A stretch of DNA of 64,000 bases from Xenorhabdus innexi (GTDB taxonomy: Bacteria; Pseudomonadota; Gammaproteobacteria; Enterobacterales; Enterobacteriaceae). Location of the stretch: NCBI RefSeq assembly GCF_002632485.1, contig NZ_NIBU01000016.1, positions 1-64,000 of the forward strand, read 5' to 3'. Shown here piece after piece: positions 43,847-53,691 of this stretch. The notes beneath the pieces were generated by a model. That model had not been told where the DNA came from. It saw only the letters and a program-made list of their open reading frames with translations, and made no database searches. How positions within the stretch are numbered: the first letter of the stretch is position 1; every line of letters begins with the position of its first letter. The translations under genes and the position numbers were made by a program.

Positions 43847-44749
43847 CTACTGCTTGAGCTTAGGATCGAGCGCATCACGCAACCCGTCTCCCATCAGGTT
43901 AAATGCCAGTACCGTCAACAGGATCGCCAGCCCCGGAAAGGTGACAACCCACCAGGCACTCTGAGCGAACTGCAATACATCTGACAGCATGGTTCCCCAT
44001 TCAGGAGTAGGCGGCTGTGCTCCCATTCCCAGAAAACCCAATGCAGCCATATCGAGAATGGCGTTCGAGAACCCTAATGAGGCCTGTACAATCAATGGGG
44101 CAAGGCAGTTTGGCAGGATATTAATGAACATCTGGCGTATTGCACCCGCACCAGCTACCTGAGAAGCAGTCACATAGTCACGGTTCACTTCCACCAGTAC
44201 CGCAGCCCGCGTCAGACGGATATAGTGAGGCAGTGCAACAAATGTCAGCGCCAGTGATGCATTGACAATAGAGGGGCCGAAGATAGCCACCAACACCAGT
44301 GCTAACAGCAGGCTGGGCAAGGCCAGCATAATATCCACCAACCGCATGATGGCTGCATCAATAGCACCGCCAAAATAACCGGATAAGAGACCCAGAATAA
44401 TCCCCATCACCAGCGACATCACGACAACCAGACAGCCAACCAGTAAGGAAAGACGGGCGCCATACATCAGGCGGGAAAGGATATCTCGCCCAACATCGTC
44501 AGTACCAAGAATAAACTTCCAGCTTCCCCCTTCCTGCCATACCGGCGGGAACAGCAGAGAATCACGGAACTGTTCCGCCGGGCCATGTGGCGCCAAGACG
44601 TTTGCAAACAACGCAATCAACAACATCAGTACAATGTAGGCAAGGCCGATAACCGCCCCTTTATTGCGTTTAAAGTAATGCCAGAATTCCTGTATCGGCG
44701 TCATCATTTTTGGCGCACTTGATACTGTTTGCTCAGTAAGTTGAGTCAT
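43847..44749 (-). CDS. dppC: Dipeptide ABC transporter permease DppC
   Basis: A 300-residue permease, the same length as E. coli DppC when started at ATG 44749. The preceding AGGAG fits this ATG or the adjacent one at 44752; the longer open frame upstream lies in dppB and is not used. Several helices and the permease EAA-like loop (VASQVAGAGAIRQMFINILPN, in part) are present, with the conserved C-terminus GDGLRDALDPKLKQ. It forms the channel with DppB. Confidence 0.96.
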   Translation of the reverse strand: MTQLTEQTVSSAPKMMTPIQEFWHYFKRNKGAVIGLAYIVLMLLIALFANVLAPHGPAEQFRDSLLFPPVWQEGGSWKFILGTDDVGRDILSRLMYGARLSLLVGCLVVVMSLVMGIILGLLSGYFGGAIDAAIMRLVDIMLALPSLLLALVLVAIFGPSIVNASLALTFVALPHYIRLTRAAVLVEVNRDYVTASQVAGAGAIRQMFINILPNCLAPLIVQASLGFSNAILDMAALGFLGMGAQPPTPEWGTMLSDVLQFAQSAWWVVTFPGLAILLTVLAFNLMGDGLRDALDPKLKQ

Positions 44750-44759
44750 CATGTGCTCC

Positions 44760-45779
44760 TTATTTCTTATGCCGGATACGTGGGTTGACGATGCCATAAA
44801 GCAAATCAACCACAAAATTGACCAGAATGATCATGGTTGCTACCAGCAATACCCCGCCCTGTACCACCGGATAATCCCGCCGCTGGAGAGCATCAATCAA
44901 CCAACGCCCCAGCCCCGGCCATGAAAAAATCGTTTCCGTCAGAATCGCACCCGCCAGCATAACGCCGACTTGCAGGCCAATTACCGTGACTACAGGCAGT
45001 AACGCATTACGCAACGCATGAATGATAATGACTCGCAGGCGACTCAGCCCTTTTGCCCGTGCGGTACGGATATAATCTTCGCCCAATACTTCCAGCATGG
45101 AGGAGCGGGTCATACGAACAATGACCGCCAGTGGGATCGTCCCCAATACAACCGCAGGCAGGATCATATGCATCACAGCATCAACGAAATCGCCATCTTC
45201 CCCCCAAAACAGGGTATCAACCAGCATAAAGCCGGTCAGGGGATAGCTGTCATCAAGGAATACACTATCGCTTATGCGACCGGAAACAGGAGTCAGGTTC
45301 CAGTGAACAGAAACCAGCATGATAAGCATAATACCCCACCAGAAGATGGGCATTGAGTAGCCGGTCAGAGACAGGCCAACAGCGGTATGATCAAAGACAG
45401 AGCCACGTTTGACTGCCGCCAGTACACCAACAGGGATACCGACAGAAATTGCAAATAGCATGGCACAGACGCCTAACTCCAATGTGGCCTGAAACCGGGG
45501 GACAAACTCATCCCACACCGGAATACGGCTTTTCAGGGATACCCCCAAATCACCATGAAGTATCCCATTGATATAATGAAGGTATTGCTCCCAAAGAGGC
45601 TTATCCAGCCCCATCATTGCCATCAGTTCGGCATGACGCTCAGCCGAAACACCACGCTCCCCTGCCATAATGAGTACCGGATCACCGGGGATCATGTGCA
45701 CAAAAGCGAAAGTCAGCAGAGTAATGCCAATAAACGTCGGGATCACCAGCCCCAAACGTCGGAGGATAAATTGCAGCAT
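44760..45779 (-). CDS. dppB: Dipeptide ABC transporter permease DppB
   Basis: A 339-residue permease identical in length to E. coli DppB. The start MLQFILRRLGLVIPTFIGIT, the LPAVVLGTIPLAVIVRMTRSSMLE segment (in part) and the RTARAKGL loop that contacts the ATPases are all present. It lies 145 bases after dppA, behind a strong hairpin that should lower its expression relative to the binding protein. Confidence 0.97.
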   Translation of the reverse strand: MLQFILRRLGLVIPTFIGITLLTFAFVHMIPGDPVLIMAGERGVSAERHAELMAMMGLDKPLWEQYLHYINGILHGDLGVSLKSRIPVWDEFVPRFQATLELGVCAMLFAISVGIPVGVLAAVKRGSVFDHTAVGLSLTGYSMPIFWWGIMLIMLVSVHWNLTPVSGRISDSVFLDDSYPLTGFMLVDTLFWGEDGDFVDAVMHMILPAVVLGTIPLAVIVRMTRSSMLEVLGEDYIRTARAKGLSRLRVIIIHALRNALLPVVTVIGLQVGVMLAGAILTETIFSWPGLGRWLIDALQRRDYPVVQGGVLLVATMIILVNFVVDLLYGIVNPRIRHKK

Positions 45780-45865
45780 ATCCTGAATTCTCTTTTTTAA
45801 TTATTCGTTACAGCTCTCAGGCTGTTTATGTATTACACAGACCTGCTTGCCTACCAGAGAAGTAC

Positions 45866-45900
45866 AACCCTTCCCCCAAGAAAAATCTGGGGGAAGGGTT
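45866..45900 (-). terminator. Attenuating hairpin between dppA and dppB
   Basis: A perfect 13-bp stem AACCCTTCCCCCA/TGGGGGAAGGGTT with a 9-base loop lies just after dppA. Such a stem stabilises the upstream dppA message and reduces read-through, explaining the usual excess of the periplasmic binding protein over the membrane parts. There is no long U-tract, so it should be only partly terminating. Confidence 0.7.
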
Positions 45901-45924
45901 AATCACAAAAAATCAGGAACAGGA

Positions 45925-47535
45925 TTATTTGAGATCTACGTTGTAAAAGAGGTGCTTGCCGAGTGGATCAACCACGTAACCTTTCACTTCCTTGCGAATA
46001 GGTTCGTAAACCGTGGAGTGGGCAATAATCAATGCAGGAACCTGTTCATGCATCACTACTTGCGCTTGCTTATAAAGCTCAGTGCGTTTGGCTACATCAG
46101 CGACTTCACGCGCAGGCAGAATGATGTCCTCAAATTGTTTATCACACCATTTTGAATAGTTAGAGCCTTGTTGTTTAGCTGCACAACTGAACAACGTACC
46201 AAAGAAGTTATCAGGATCACCATTATCCCCTGTCCAGCCCATCATCACGTTTTGAGGTTCACCATCTTTGGCTCGTTTCAGATATTCACCCCATTCATAA
46301 GTAACGATTTTGGCTTTCACGCCAATTTTGGCCCAGTCAGCCTGAATCATTTCTGCCATACGGCGGGCATTCGGATTATAAGGACGCTGTACCGGCATTG
46401 CCCAAAGATCGGTTTCAAAACCATTCGGGAAGCCGGCCTCTTTCATCAATTCTTTAGCTTTCGCGGGATCATAGGCGTAATCTTTCACATCATCGTTATA
46501 GCCCCACATGGTCGGTGGGATCAGATTTTTCGCTTTCTGGCCAGCTCCCTGATATACAGCCTCAATAATGGCATCTTTGTTCACCGCCATTGTCAGCGCC
46601 TGACGAACTTTGAGGTTATCCATTGGCTTTTTGGTGACATTGTAAGAAACATAACCGACATTCAGCCCTGCCTGTTCTTTCAGGACGATGTCTTTGTTCT
46701 GTTTCATACCCGCAATATCGGCCGGATTCGGATAGGGCATGACCTGACACTCATTTTTCTGTAATTTTGCATAACGTACAGAGGCGTCAGGGGTAATAGA
46801 GAAGACCAGACGGTCAATTTTCGCGGCTCCTTCCCAATAATCTTTAAACGCTTTATAGAGAATGCGGGAGTCTTTCTGGTACTGCACTAACTGGAATGGC
46901 CCTGTTCCAACGGGGTTGAGGTCAACTTTCTCCGGTGTACCCGCTTTCATCATGACATCAGCATATTCTTTGGAAAGAATCGAAGCGAAATCCATTGCCA
47001 GATTAGCTAAGAAAGGGGCTTCAGGACGGGATAGCTCAAAGCGAACAGTATAATCGTCCACTTTTTCTATTTTACTGATGATATTTCCCATATCCATGCC
47101 GATAAAGTATTCATAGCTGCCACCGGAAACTTTATGGTACGGGTGGTTTTTATCCTTCTGGCGCATAAAGGTAAAGAGAATGTCATCAGCATTGAAATCG
47201 CGGGTTGGTTTAAAATCTTTACTACCCTGCCACTTCACACCCTTACGCAAATGGAAGGTGTAAGTTTTACCATCATCGCTCACTTCCCAACGATCAGAGA
47301 GGCTGGGAATAATCTCTGTTGTGCCTAATTTGAAATCTACCAGACGGTTATAAATAGGTCTGGCACTGGCATCAAAAGTTGTACCAGAGGTAAATAATTG
47401 AGGATTAAAACCTTCAGGTGAACCTTCTGAGCAATAGACCAGTGTTTTTGCCTGCACACCAGCAGCTACAGCTAAAGAAACAAGACCAATGCCCAATTTC
47501 AGTAAACCGGGCTTTTTCTTTTTGGAGATAGTCAT
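45925..47535 (-). CDS. dppA: Periplasmic dipeptide-binding protein DppA
   Basis: A 536-residue SBP family 5 protein nearly the same length as E. coli DppA. The signal peptide ends at VQA-KTLVYCSEG. Landmarks include SPEGFNPQLFTSGT, TGPFQLVQYQKDSRI, YNVTKKPMD and GWTGDNGDPDNFF. It delivers dipeptides to DppBCDF, and in E. coli it also serves haem uptake and peptide chemotaxis. It is the first gene of the operon; a good sigma-70 promoter lies about 100 bases upstream, and the leader carries a probable GcvB target. Confidence 0.97.
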   Translation of the reverse strand: MTISKKKKPGLLKLGIGLVSLAVAAGVQAKTLVYCSEGSPEGFNPQLFTSGTTFDASARPIYNRLVDFKLGTTEIIPSLSDRWEVSDDGKTYTFHLRKGVKWQGSKDFKPTRDFNADDILFTFMRQKDKNHPYHKVSGGSYEYFIGMDMGNIISKIEKVDDYTVRFELSRPEAPFLANLAMDFASILSKEYADVMMKAGTPEKVDLNPVGTGPFQLVQYQKDSRILYKAFKDYWEGAAKIDRLVFSITPDASVRYAKLQKNECQVMPYPNPADIAGMKQNKDIVLKEQAGLNVGYVSYNVTKKPMDNLKVRQALTMAVNKDAIIEAVYQGAGQKAKNLIPPTMWGYNDDVKDYAYDPAKAKELMKEAGFPNGFETDLWAMPVQRPYNPNARRMAEMIQADWAKIGVKAKIVTYEWGEYLKRAKDGEPQNVMMGWTGDNGDPDNFFGTLFSCAAKQQGSNYSKWCDKQFEDIILPAREVADVAKRTELYKQAQVVMHEQVPALIIAHSTVYEPIRKEVKGYVVDPLGKHLFYNVDLK

Positions 47536-47545
47536 TACGGAAGCT

Positions 47546-47560
47546 CCGTTTGTGATGTTT
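47546..47560 (-). promoter_or_regulatory. Likely GcvB small-RNA target in the dppA leader
   Basis: On the minus strand the leader reads AAACATCACAAACGG just before the GGAG ribosome binding site. CA-rich stretches of this kind pair with the GU-rich seed of GcvB, and dppA is a classical GcvB target in enterobacteria. The adjoining ACGGA/TCCGT could also fold over the ribosome binding site. Confidence 0.55.
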
Positions 47561-47636
47561 ATTGTGCCTTAGCCAAGCCCAGAATTTCCTGCCTGAATAT
47601 CACTGTCCCGGCCTGTGTTATTTTCTTCGCTTATCA

Positions 47637-47664
47637 ATTAAACAATTGTCATGCCTGACGTCAA
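47637..47664 (-). promoter_or_regulatory. dppA: dppA promoter
   Basis: On the minus strand TTGACG (47659-47664) and TTTAAT (47637-47642) are spaced by 16 bases, about 100 bases before the dppA start. No other gene is near, so this is the likely operon promoter. Confidence 0.65.
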
Positions 47665-48063
47665 TATAACCCTGACAACAAATGAAACATCATAAAAACA
47701 TAAAAGAAAAAAAATATTAACAATTATGGTCAAAAAACATAATATCAGGTGAAAATACGGTCAAAAAAACCACAAAAGCCACAAGTGATCAGAATTTCAT
47801 ACTATGATTTATAATTTTAAATTTGTGACCGGATACTTAAATAATGACAATAAAGAGTTATGGGAAAAGTAAGTAAGACAGGAGGCCGAACTGAATAAAG
47901 AAAAAGCAAACTATTCATTTCATCCGATTCAGATGGGATTAATACACTATCAACTGAATTAGTTAGTCAGACCTTTTCGGAATACGGGATTCGATTTATC
48001 AATGCCCGACTATAGGTGATAGAAAATAGAAATAGGCGACTAATTTTTTTGTTTTCCACAAAC
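47665..48063. other. Gene-free stretch between dppA and tRNA-Pro
   Basis: About 400 AT-rich bases with no recognisable gene, repeat or attachment site. Short reading frames here have no family resemblance. An AGGAGG at 47880-47885 is not followed by a usable start codon. Confidence 0.5.
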
Positions 48064-48092
48064 GAAAAAACCCCGCTCAAAGAGCGGGGTTT
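48064..48092 (-). terminator. tRNA-Pro terminator
   Basis: On the minus strand AAACCCCGCTC-TTT-GAGCGGGGTTT is followed by more Us, directly after the tRNA 3' end: a strong intrinsic terminator. Confidence 0.9.
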
Positions 48093-48100
48093 CAGAATGC

Positions 48101-48177
48101 TGGTCGGCGAGAGAGGATTCGAACCTCCGACCCACTGGTCCCAAACCAGTTGCGCTACCAAGCTGCGCTACTCGCCG
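48101..48177 (-). tRNA. proM: tRNA-Pro (anticodon UGG)
   Basis: A 77-base cloverleaf on the minus strand with 3' CCA encoded. The acceptor stem pairs CGGCGAG with CTCGCCG. The anticodon stem ACTGG/CCAGT holds the loop TTTGGGA with anticodon TGG. The T-arm has GGTTCGAATCC. It matches E. coli proM in every segment I compared. UGG reads CCA, CCG and CCU/CCC with wobble. It has its own promoter and terminator. Confidence 0.98.
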
Positions 48178-48189
48178 AAAACGAAGCGC

Positions 48190-48218
48190 ATCTTACTGCC
48201 AGTAGCGCAGATCGTCAA
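48190..48218 (-). promoter_or_regulatory. tRNA-Pro promoter
   Basis: TTGACG (48213-48218) and TAAGAT (48190-48195) on the minus strand are separated by 17 bases. A GC-rich run after the -10 box resembles the stringent-control discriminator of stable RNA genes. Confidence 0.75.
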
Positions 48219-48238
48219 TAGCTTTTTAAAAATAACCG

Positions 48239-48267
48239 GTTATTTGGCTATAATGCAGCCAAATAAC
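48239..48267. other. Hairpin upstream of the tRNA promoter
   Basis: GTTATTTGGCT and AGCCAAATAAC form an 11-bp perfect stem with a 7-base loop, between the glyS terminator and the tRNA-Pro promoter. There is no U-tract. The role is unknown; a secondary stop for glyS read-through is possible. Confidence 0.4.
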
Positions 48268-48303
48268 GTACAGTTACGTCTAAAACGTGCAATATACCAG
48301 CAA

Positions 48304-48328
48304 CAAAAAGCCTCGCATTAAGCGAGGC
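48304..48328 (-). terminator. glyQS terminator
   Basis: On the minus strand GCCTCGC-TTAAT-GCGAGGC is followed by TTTTTG, 40 bases after the glyS stop: a clear intrinsic terminator. Confidence 0.9.
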
Positions 48329-48367
48329 CTTGAGGTCAGCAACCCGATAATATTTATCGGCTTCTGC

Positions 48368-50437
48368 TTACTGTAACAATGAAATATCCGCAACCCGCAG
48401 GAACAGATCACGCAACTCACTCAGCAATGTCAGACGATTTACCCGTACTTGCAGGTCTTCGTCCATAACCATCACGTTGTCGAAGAATGCATCCACAACT
48501 TCACGCAGGGAAGCTAATTCAACCAATCCATCCTGATAGTTACCTTCAGCAAACAGAGGAGCCAGTTTTTCTTTCAGAACAACCAGATGTGTCGCCAACT
48601 GAATTTCTTCCGCCGCTTTCAATACGGAAGCCTGAACTGCATCATTCAGCTTCTCTTCTGATTTCGCCAGAATATTGGAAACACGTTTATTAGCCGCAGC
48701 CAGAGAAACAGCTTCATCCAGTGTACGGAAATGCGTTACCGCTTTCATACGGGCATCAAAGTCAGCCGGTTGAGTCGGGCGACGAGCCAGAACTGCCTGA
48801 ATGGTATCAACGCTGTATCCCTGCTCCTGATACCAAGTGCGGAAACGGCCGAGCATAAACTCAACAACATCATCCACAACTTTATCATTGGTCAGCTTAT
48901 CACCGTACAAACGAACGGCTTCTTCTGCCAGTGTCTGGAGATCGAGAGGTAATTTTTTCTCAACAATAATACGCAGTACACCCAGCGCGGCACGACGCAA
49001 AGCAAATGGGTCTTTATCCCCTTTAGGATGCTGACCGATACCGAAAATGCCAGCCAGTGTATCCATTTTATCAGCAATCGCTACTGCGCAAGAAACGCCG
49101 TTTGATGGCAGATCATCACCAGAAAAGCGTGGCTGATACTGTTCATTCAGCGCCAGCGCCACATCTTCAGCTTCTCCATCATGACGGGCATAATGCATTC
49201 CCATCACACCCTGCGTATCGGTGAACTCAAAGACCATATTGGTCATTAAGTCACACTTGGACAATAAACCTGCACGGGTAGCGTGAGTAACATCTGCTCC
49301 GATTTTTTCAGCAATCCAGCCAGCCAGCGCCTGAATGCGATCTGTTTTATCACGCAGTGTACCCAACTGCTTCTGGAACAGAACCGTTTCCAGACGCGGC
49401 AGGTTATCTTCCAGACGCTGTTTACGGTCAGTCTTAAAGAAGAATTCAGCATCTGCCAGACGCGGACGTACTACTTTTTCATTACCTGAGATGATCTGCT
49501 GCGGATCAGAAGATTCAACATTGGCAACGAAAATAAAGTTCGCCATCAATTTGCCGGAGTTATCGTAAACCGGAAAATATTTCTGGTCGCCTTTCATGGT
49601 ATACACCAGAGCTTCTGCCGGTACTTCGAGGAATTTTTCTTCGAATTTTGCTGTCAGAACCACAGGCCACTCTACCAGCGAAGTCACTTCTTCCAGCAGA
49701 CTGTCCGTCAGATCCGCTACACCGCCAATCTGGGTTGCTGCCAGCTCTGCATCACGCTTAATCAGTGCCTTACGTGTTTCATAATCCGCAATAACCCGAC
49801 CACGTTCCTGCAAAATTACTGGGTACTGTTCCGCGTTATCAATCGTGAATTCTGCTTCACCCATAAAACGATGACCACGGATAATACGATCAGATTTGAT
49901 ACCCAGAATTTCGCCTTCAATCAGCTCGCTGCCCAACAACATAGTGACAGTATGCACAGGACGAACAAACTGGGTCTCTTTATCACCCCAGCGCATCAGT
50001 TTAGGGATAGGCAGTTTAGCCAATGAGCTGCTTACCATATCTGCCAGCAACTCTTTGGCTTCACGGCCTTTAACCTGTGCCCGATACAGCAGCCATTCAC
50101 CTTTATCAGTTACCAGACGCTCTGCCTGATCAACGGTGATCCCACAGCCTCGCGCCCAGCCTTCTGCTGCTTTGGTTGGTTTCCCTTCCGCATCAAACGC
50201 CTGAGCAATTGCCGGGCCACGTTTTTCTACTTCACGATCAGCCTGTGCCGCCGCCAGATTTACCACCTTCAACGCCAGACGGCGGGGAGCAGCAAACCAG
50301 CGAACTTCACCATGACCCAGATTGGCGTTTTTCAGTTCTGTTTCAAAATTGGCCGCAAAGGATTCAGCCAGTGAACGCAGCGCCTTTGGTGGCAACTCTT
50401 CTGTGCCGATTTCCACAAGGAAAGTCTGTTGAGTCAT
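48368..50437 (-). CDS. glyS: Glycyl-tRNA synthetase beta subunit
   Basis: A 689-residue beta subunit, the same length as in E. coli, beginning [20 protein letters not shown]. It forms the alpha2-beta2 class II synthetase that charges tRNA-Gly and holds the tRNA-binding and anticodon-recognising parts, with an HD-like domain in the middle ([16 protein letters not shown]) and a C-terminal anticodon-binding domain. It follows glyQ by nine bases and ends the operon. Confidence 0.97.
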   Translation of the reverse strand: MTQQTFLVEIGTEELPPKALRSLAESFAANFETELKNANLGHGEVRWFAAPRRLALKVVNLAAAQADREVEKRGPAIAQAFDAEGKPTKAAEGWARGCGITVDQAERLVTDKGEWLLYRAQVKGREAKELLADMVSSSLAKLPIPKLMRWGDKETQFVRPVHTVTMLLGSELIEGEILGIKSDRIIRGHRFMGEAEFTIDNAEQYPVILQERGRVIADYETRKALIKRDAELAATQIGGVADLTDSLLEEVTSLVEWPVVLTAKFEEKFLEVPAEALVYTMKGDQKYFPVYDNSGKLMANFIFVANVESSDPQQIISGNEKVVRPRLADAEFFFKTDRKQRLEDNLPRLETVLFQKQLGTLRDKTDRIQALAGWIAEKIGADVTHATRAGLLSKCDLMTNMVFEFTDTQGVMGMHYARHDGEAEDVALALNEQYQPRFSGDDLPSNGVSCAVAIADKMDTLAGIFGIGQHPKGDKDPFALRRAALGVLRIIVEKKLPLDLQTLAEEAVRLYGDKLTNDKVVDDVVEFMLGRFRTWYQEQGYSVDTIQAVLARRPTQPADFDARMKAVTHFRTLDEAVSLAAANKRVSNILAKSEEKLNDAVQASVLKAAEEIQLATHLVVLKEKLAPLFAEGNYQDGLVELASLREVVDAFFDNVMVMDEDLQVRVNRLTLLSELRDLFLRVADISLLQ

Positions 50438-50446
50438 GATGGCCTC

Positions 50447-51370
50447 TTAATTTTCTGTTACACCGTTTTTATTACACATCGGGAAGCCAAGCGCCTCGCG
50501 GGAGGCATAGTAAGCTTCAGCAACTGCTTTGGTCAGAGTACGGATACGCAGGATATAACGCTGACGCTCAGTCACGGAAATCGCTTTACGGGCATCCAGC
50601 AGGTTAAACGTATGACCAGCTTTCAGAATACGTTCATAAGCAGGCAATGGGAGAGGTGTCTCCAGTGCCAGCAACTCCTGCGCTTCTTTTTCATACTGCT
50701 CAAAACAGGTGAACAGAAAATCCACATCTGCATGTTCGAAGTTGTAAGTAGACTGCTCAACTTCATTCTGGTGATAAATATCACCATAAGTGGTTTTACC
50801 CAGCGGGCCATCACTCCACACCAGATCGTAAACGCTGTCTACGCCCTGAATATACATAGCGAGACGCTCCAGACCGTAAGTGATTTCACCGGTAACTGGC
50901 TTACACTCAAGACCACCAACCTGCTGGAAATAAGTGAACTGAGTCACTTCCATACCATTCAGCCAGACTTCCCAGCCCAGACCCCAAGCTCCCAGCGTCG
51001 GGTTTTCCCAGTTATCTTCAACAAAGCGGATATCGTGAACGGTAGGATCAAGCCCCAGCTCTTTCAGTGAACCAAGATAAAGTTCCTGAATATTATCTGG
51101 AGAAGGTTTGATGATTACCTGAAATTGGTAGTAATGCTGAAGTCGGTTCGGGTTTTCACCGTAGCGACCATCAGTCGGACGACGGGATGGCTGCACATAA
51201 GCAGCAGCAATAGGCTCAGGCCCTAAGGCACGCAGGCAGGTCATAGGGTGAGAGGTTCCTGCGCCGACTTCCATATCCAATGGTTGGACAACGGTACAGC
51301 CTTGACGCGCCCAGTAGTCCTGTAATGTCAGGATAATTCCCTGAAAGGTTTTGGTATCAAACTTTTGCAT
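50447..51370 (-). CDS. glyQ: Glycyl-tRNA synthetase alpha subunit
   Basis: A 307-residue alpha subunit with the class II catalytic core: motif 2 region [17 protein letters not shown] (Arg-rich, ATP binding) and [21 protein letters not shown] (in part). It activates glycine and binds the acceptor end with GlyS. It is four residues longer than the E. coli protein at the C-terminus. It is the first gene of the glyQS operon. Confidence 0.97.
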   Translation of the reverse strand: MQKFDTKTFQGIILTLQDYWARQGCTVVQPLDMEVGAGTSHPMTCLRALGPEPIAAAYVQPSRRPTDGRYGENPNRLQHYYQFQVIIKPSPDNIQELYLGSLKELGLDPTVHDIRFVEDNWENPTLGAWGLGWEVWLNGMEVTQFTYFQQVGGLECKPVTGEITYGLERLAMYIQGVDSVYDLVWSDGPLGKTTYGDIYHQNEVEQSTYNFEHADVDFLFTCFEQYEKEAQELLALETPLPLPAYERILKAGHTFNLLDARKAISVTERQRYILRIRTLTKAVAEAYYASREALGFPMCNKNGVTEN

Positions 51371-51565
51371 GTTGAATCCGCACGCGATACATATGAATTT
51401 AAACGAAAGGAGTCAGTATACCCTTTGAACGTAAGATATACAGCACTGATCACCCCCCAATTTTGTCCCTGTATAAAAAAATCTTATTCGAATCACTTTA
51501 CATGGATATTCATCCAGCTAAACTTGGTGTAATTATTCATCAATTCCTGTGGAGACGTGCAACTC

Positions 51566-52129
51566 ATGAATAAAGAAATAACCCGCTGTGGCTGGGTTAC
51601 CTCTGACCCGGATTATCTGGCTTATCATGACAATGAGTGGGGGAAACCATTAAAGGATAGCCAACAACTGTTTGAATTGATTTGCCTTGAAGGGCAACAG
51701 GCGGGTTTATCGTGGTTCACTATTTTGAAAAAGCGGCAAGGTTACAGAAATTGTTTCCACCAGTTTAATCCCGCAAAAATCGCCAGAATGGATGAAAATG
51801 ATGTCGAGAGACTAATGAAAAACCCTGCTATCGTCCGTCATCGCGCAAAAATTAATGCCATTATTGATAATGCCCGTGCTTACCTGAAAATGGCCGAACA
51901 GGGAGAAAATTTCAGTGAATTTATCTGGCAGTTTGTCGATGGTTCTCCACAAATAAATCACTGGGAAACACTGGCTGAAGTACCTGCCAAAACTGACCTT
52001 TCTGACGCTCTTTCAAAGGCACTGAAAAAACGCGGATTTAAATTTATCGGGAGCACAACCTGCTATGCTTTTATGCAGGCTGCGGGCTTGGTGGATGATC
52101 ATATCGCAAACTGTCTATGTCGAGAATGA
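51566..52129 (+). CDS. tag: DNA-3-methyladenine glycosylase I
   Basis: A 187-residue Tag, equal in length to E. coli Tag when started at ATG 51566. It removes 3-methyladenine from alkylated DNA. The zinc ligands (Cys in RCGW, His in YHDNEW, His in DDH, Cys in CLC) and the helix-hairpin-helix-type RHRAKINAIIDNA are all there, with the base-pocket LEGQQAGLSW. An in-frame GTG three codons upstream is possible but lies too close to GGAG. Confidence 0.95.
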   Translation: MNKEITRCGWVTSDPDYLAYHDNEWGKPLKDSQQLFELICLEGQQAGLSWFTILKKRQGYRNCFHQFNPAKIARMDENDVERLMKNPAIVRHRAKINAIIDNARAYLKMAEQGENFSEFIWQFVDGSPQINHWETLAEVPAKTDLSDALSKALKKRGFKFIGSTTCYAFMQAAGLVDDHIANCLCRE

Positions 52130-52219
52130 TCGGTACAGGAAAAGTGACTTCTCACCGCCCTATCGGGCGAGGGTTTACGGCGAAATTGCTAAGAATCAGT
52201 GCATAAAAGTAGGTGACAA

Positions 52220-52225
52220 TATAAT
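52220..52225 (+). promoter_or_regulatory. avtA: Probable -10 box of avtA
   Basis: A perfect TATAAT lies 67 bases before the avtA start, beyond a small GC hairpin (52156-52169) that may end tag transcription. No good -35 box is visible, so an activator may be needed. Confidence 0.4.
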
Positions 52226-52292
52226 AAGGTGCAAGGTATGGTGTCTTCTTACCTTACTCCTACAAAATACAAACAAAGACGTAACAGCCGTT

Positions 52293-53549
52293 ATGAAATT
52301 CTCTCAATTCGGAAACAAATTCACACAAGAGTCAGGGATTACTCGCCTGATGAATGATCTCAATCAGGGTTTGAGAACACCCGGAGCGATTATGCTTGGT
52401 GGTGGCAATCCTGCCCATATTCCTGAAATGGATGAGTATTTCCAGCAACTATTGACAGATATGGCGCTAAACGGACAATTAACTGAAACTCTGTGTAACT
52501 ACGATGGCCCACAGGGAAAAAATACGTTAATCGCAGCACTGGCAGAAGAATTACAGGAAAAACTAGGCTGGGATGTTCATCCACAGAATATTGCCCTGAC
52601 TAATGGCAGCCAAAGTGCTTTTTTCTACCTGTTTAATTTATTGGCAGGACGTGATGAAAATGGTTCGATAAAACGGGTTCTGTTTCCTCTTGCACCTGAA
52701 TATATTGGCTATTCTGACTCTGGTCTCGATGAAGGTTTATTTGTTGCCAATAAACCTAATATAGAATTATTACCCAACGGGCAGTTTAAATATCATGTTG
52801 ATTTTGACCACCTGAATATTTCTGAAGATATCAACCTGATCTGCGTTTCCCGTCCAACTAACCCAACAGGTAATGTTGTCACGGATGAAGAGTTACTGCG
52901 TTTGGATGCATTGGCTCAAAAGCACCAAATCCCTCTGCTTATCGATAATGCCTATGGTGTACCGTTCCCGGGTATTATTTTTAGTGAGGCAACTCCGCTG
53001 TGGAACCCGAATATTATCTTATGTATGAGCCTGTCCAAGCTTGGGCTGCCCGGGGCTCGCTGTGGAATCATCATTGCTAATGAAAAAATTATTCAGGCTG
53101 TCAGTAATATGAATGGTGTGATTAGTCTGGCTCCGGGTGGCATCGGGTCAGCTATGACGCTGGAAATGATCCGCCGTAATGATCTGTTCCGCTTATCCCA
53201 GAATGTTATCCAACCATTCTATAAAAAACGGGTCGAGCAGGTTATTGAGGTCATTCGCCGCTATCTGCCAGAAGAACGCTGCCTTATCCATAAACCAGAA
53301 GGAGCCATATTCCTCTGGCTCTGGTTTAAAAATCTGCCGATTACTACTGAAGTTCTTTATCAGCGCTTAAAAAAACGGAAGGTATTAATGGTGCCTGGTC
53401 ATTATTTTTTCCCCGGTCTGGAGCACAACTGGCCTCATGCACATCAATGTATGCGCATGAACTATGTGCCTGATCTGAAGAAAATAGAAGAAGGTATCCG
53501 TATTTTATCCGAAGAAATTGAGATTGCTCATCAAGAAGCAGATTCTTAA
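52293..53549 (+). CDS. avtA: Valine-pyruvate aminotransferase AvtA
   Basis: A 418-residue PLP enzyme of fold type I, one residue longer than E. coli AvtA. It interconverts valine plus pyruvate with 2-oxoisovalerate plus alanine. Lys249 in MSLSKLGLPGAR binds PLP; RPTNPTG, IDNAYG and the C-terminal MRMNYV Arg region are conserved. The ATG at 52293 is chosen because the match to AvtA starts there, although the frame stays open upstream into tag. A weak hairpin follows. Confidence 0.97.
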   Translation: MKFSQFGNKFTQESGITRLMNDLNQGLRTPGAIMLGGGNPAHIPEMDEYFQQLLTDMALNGQLTETLCNYDGPQGKNTLIAALAEELQEKLGWDVHPQNIALTNGSQSAFFYLFNLLAGRDENGSIKRVLFPLAPEYIGYSDSGLDEGLFVANKPNIELLPNGQFKYHVDFDHLNISEDINLICVSRPTNPTGNVVTDEELLRLDALAQKHQIPLLIDNAYGVPFPGIIFSEATPLWNPNIILCMSLSKLGLPGARCGIIIANEKIIQAVSNMNGVISLAPGGIGSAMTLEMIRRNDLFRLSQNVIQPFYKKRVEQVIEVIRRYLPEERCLIHKPEGAIFLWLWFKNLPITTEVLYQRLKKRKVLMVPGHYFFPGLEHNWPHAHQCMRMNYVPDLKKIEEGIRILSEEIEIAHQEADS

Positions 53550-53576
53550 GTAGCATTTCAAAATGATCAGTGTATC

Positions 53577-53605
53577 CCTTATTCTGTGCGGCGCGCGGGA
53601 TAAGG
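53577..53605 (+). terminator. avtA 3' hairpin
   Basis: A 12-bp stem (with G-U pairs on the plus strand: CCTTATTCTGTG against CGCGGGATAAGG) closes a 5-base loop 27 bases after the avtA stop. No U-tract follows, but the G-U pairs work only in the plus-strand RNA, which supports that orientation. Confidence 0.5.
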
Positions 53606-53660
53606 AGTTACCATTTGAAAAGACTCTCATTATGATGAAAAGACATTTAATTGAACAAAT

Positions 53661-53691
53661 AAAAAAATCTCCCTCATTTAAGGTGAGGGAG
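53661..53691 (-). terminator. Orphan intrinsic terminator on the minus strand
   Basis: CTCCCTCA-CCTTAAA-TGAGGGAG followed by ATTTTTTT on the minus strand is a strong terminator. There is no recognisable minus-strand gene upstream of it (53692-54376), so it may end an unrecognised small RNA. On the plus strand it lacks a U-tract. Confidence 0.75.

Noticed and set aside
47967-48161. 64-codon minus-strand frame
   Set aside because: It covers the tRNA-Pro gene and its terminator, so it is an artefact.
52065-52292. N-terminal extension of avtA into tag
   Set aside because: The frame is open, but similarity to AvtA begins exactly at the ATG at 52293, and the extension has no family sequence.
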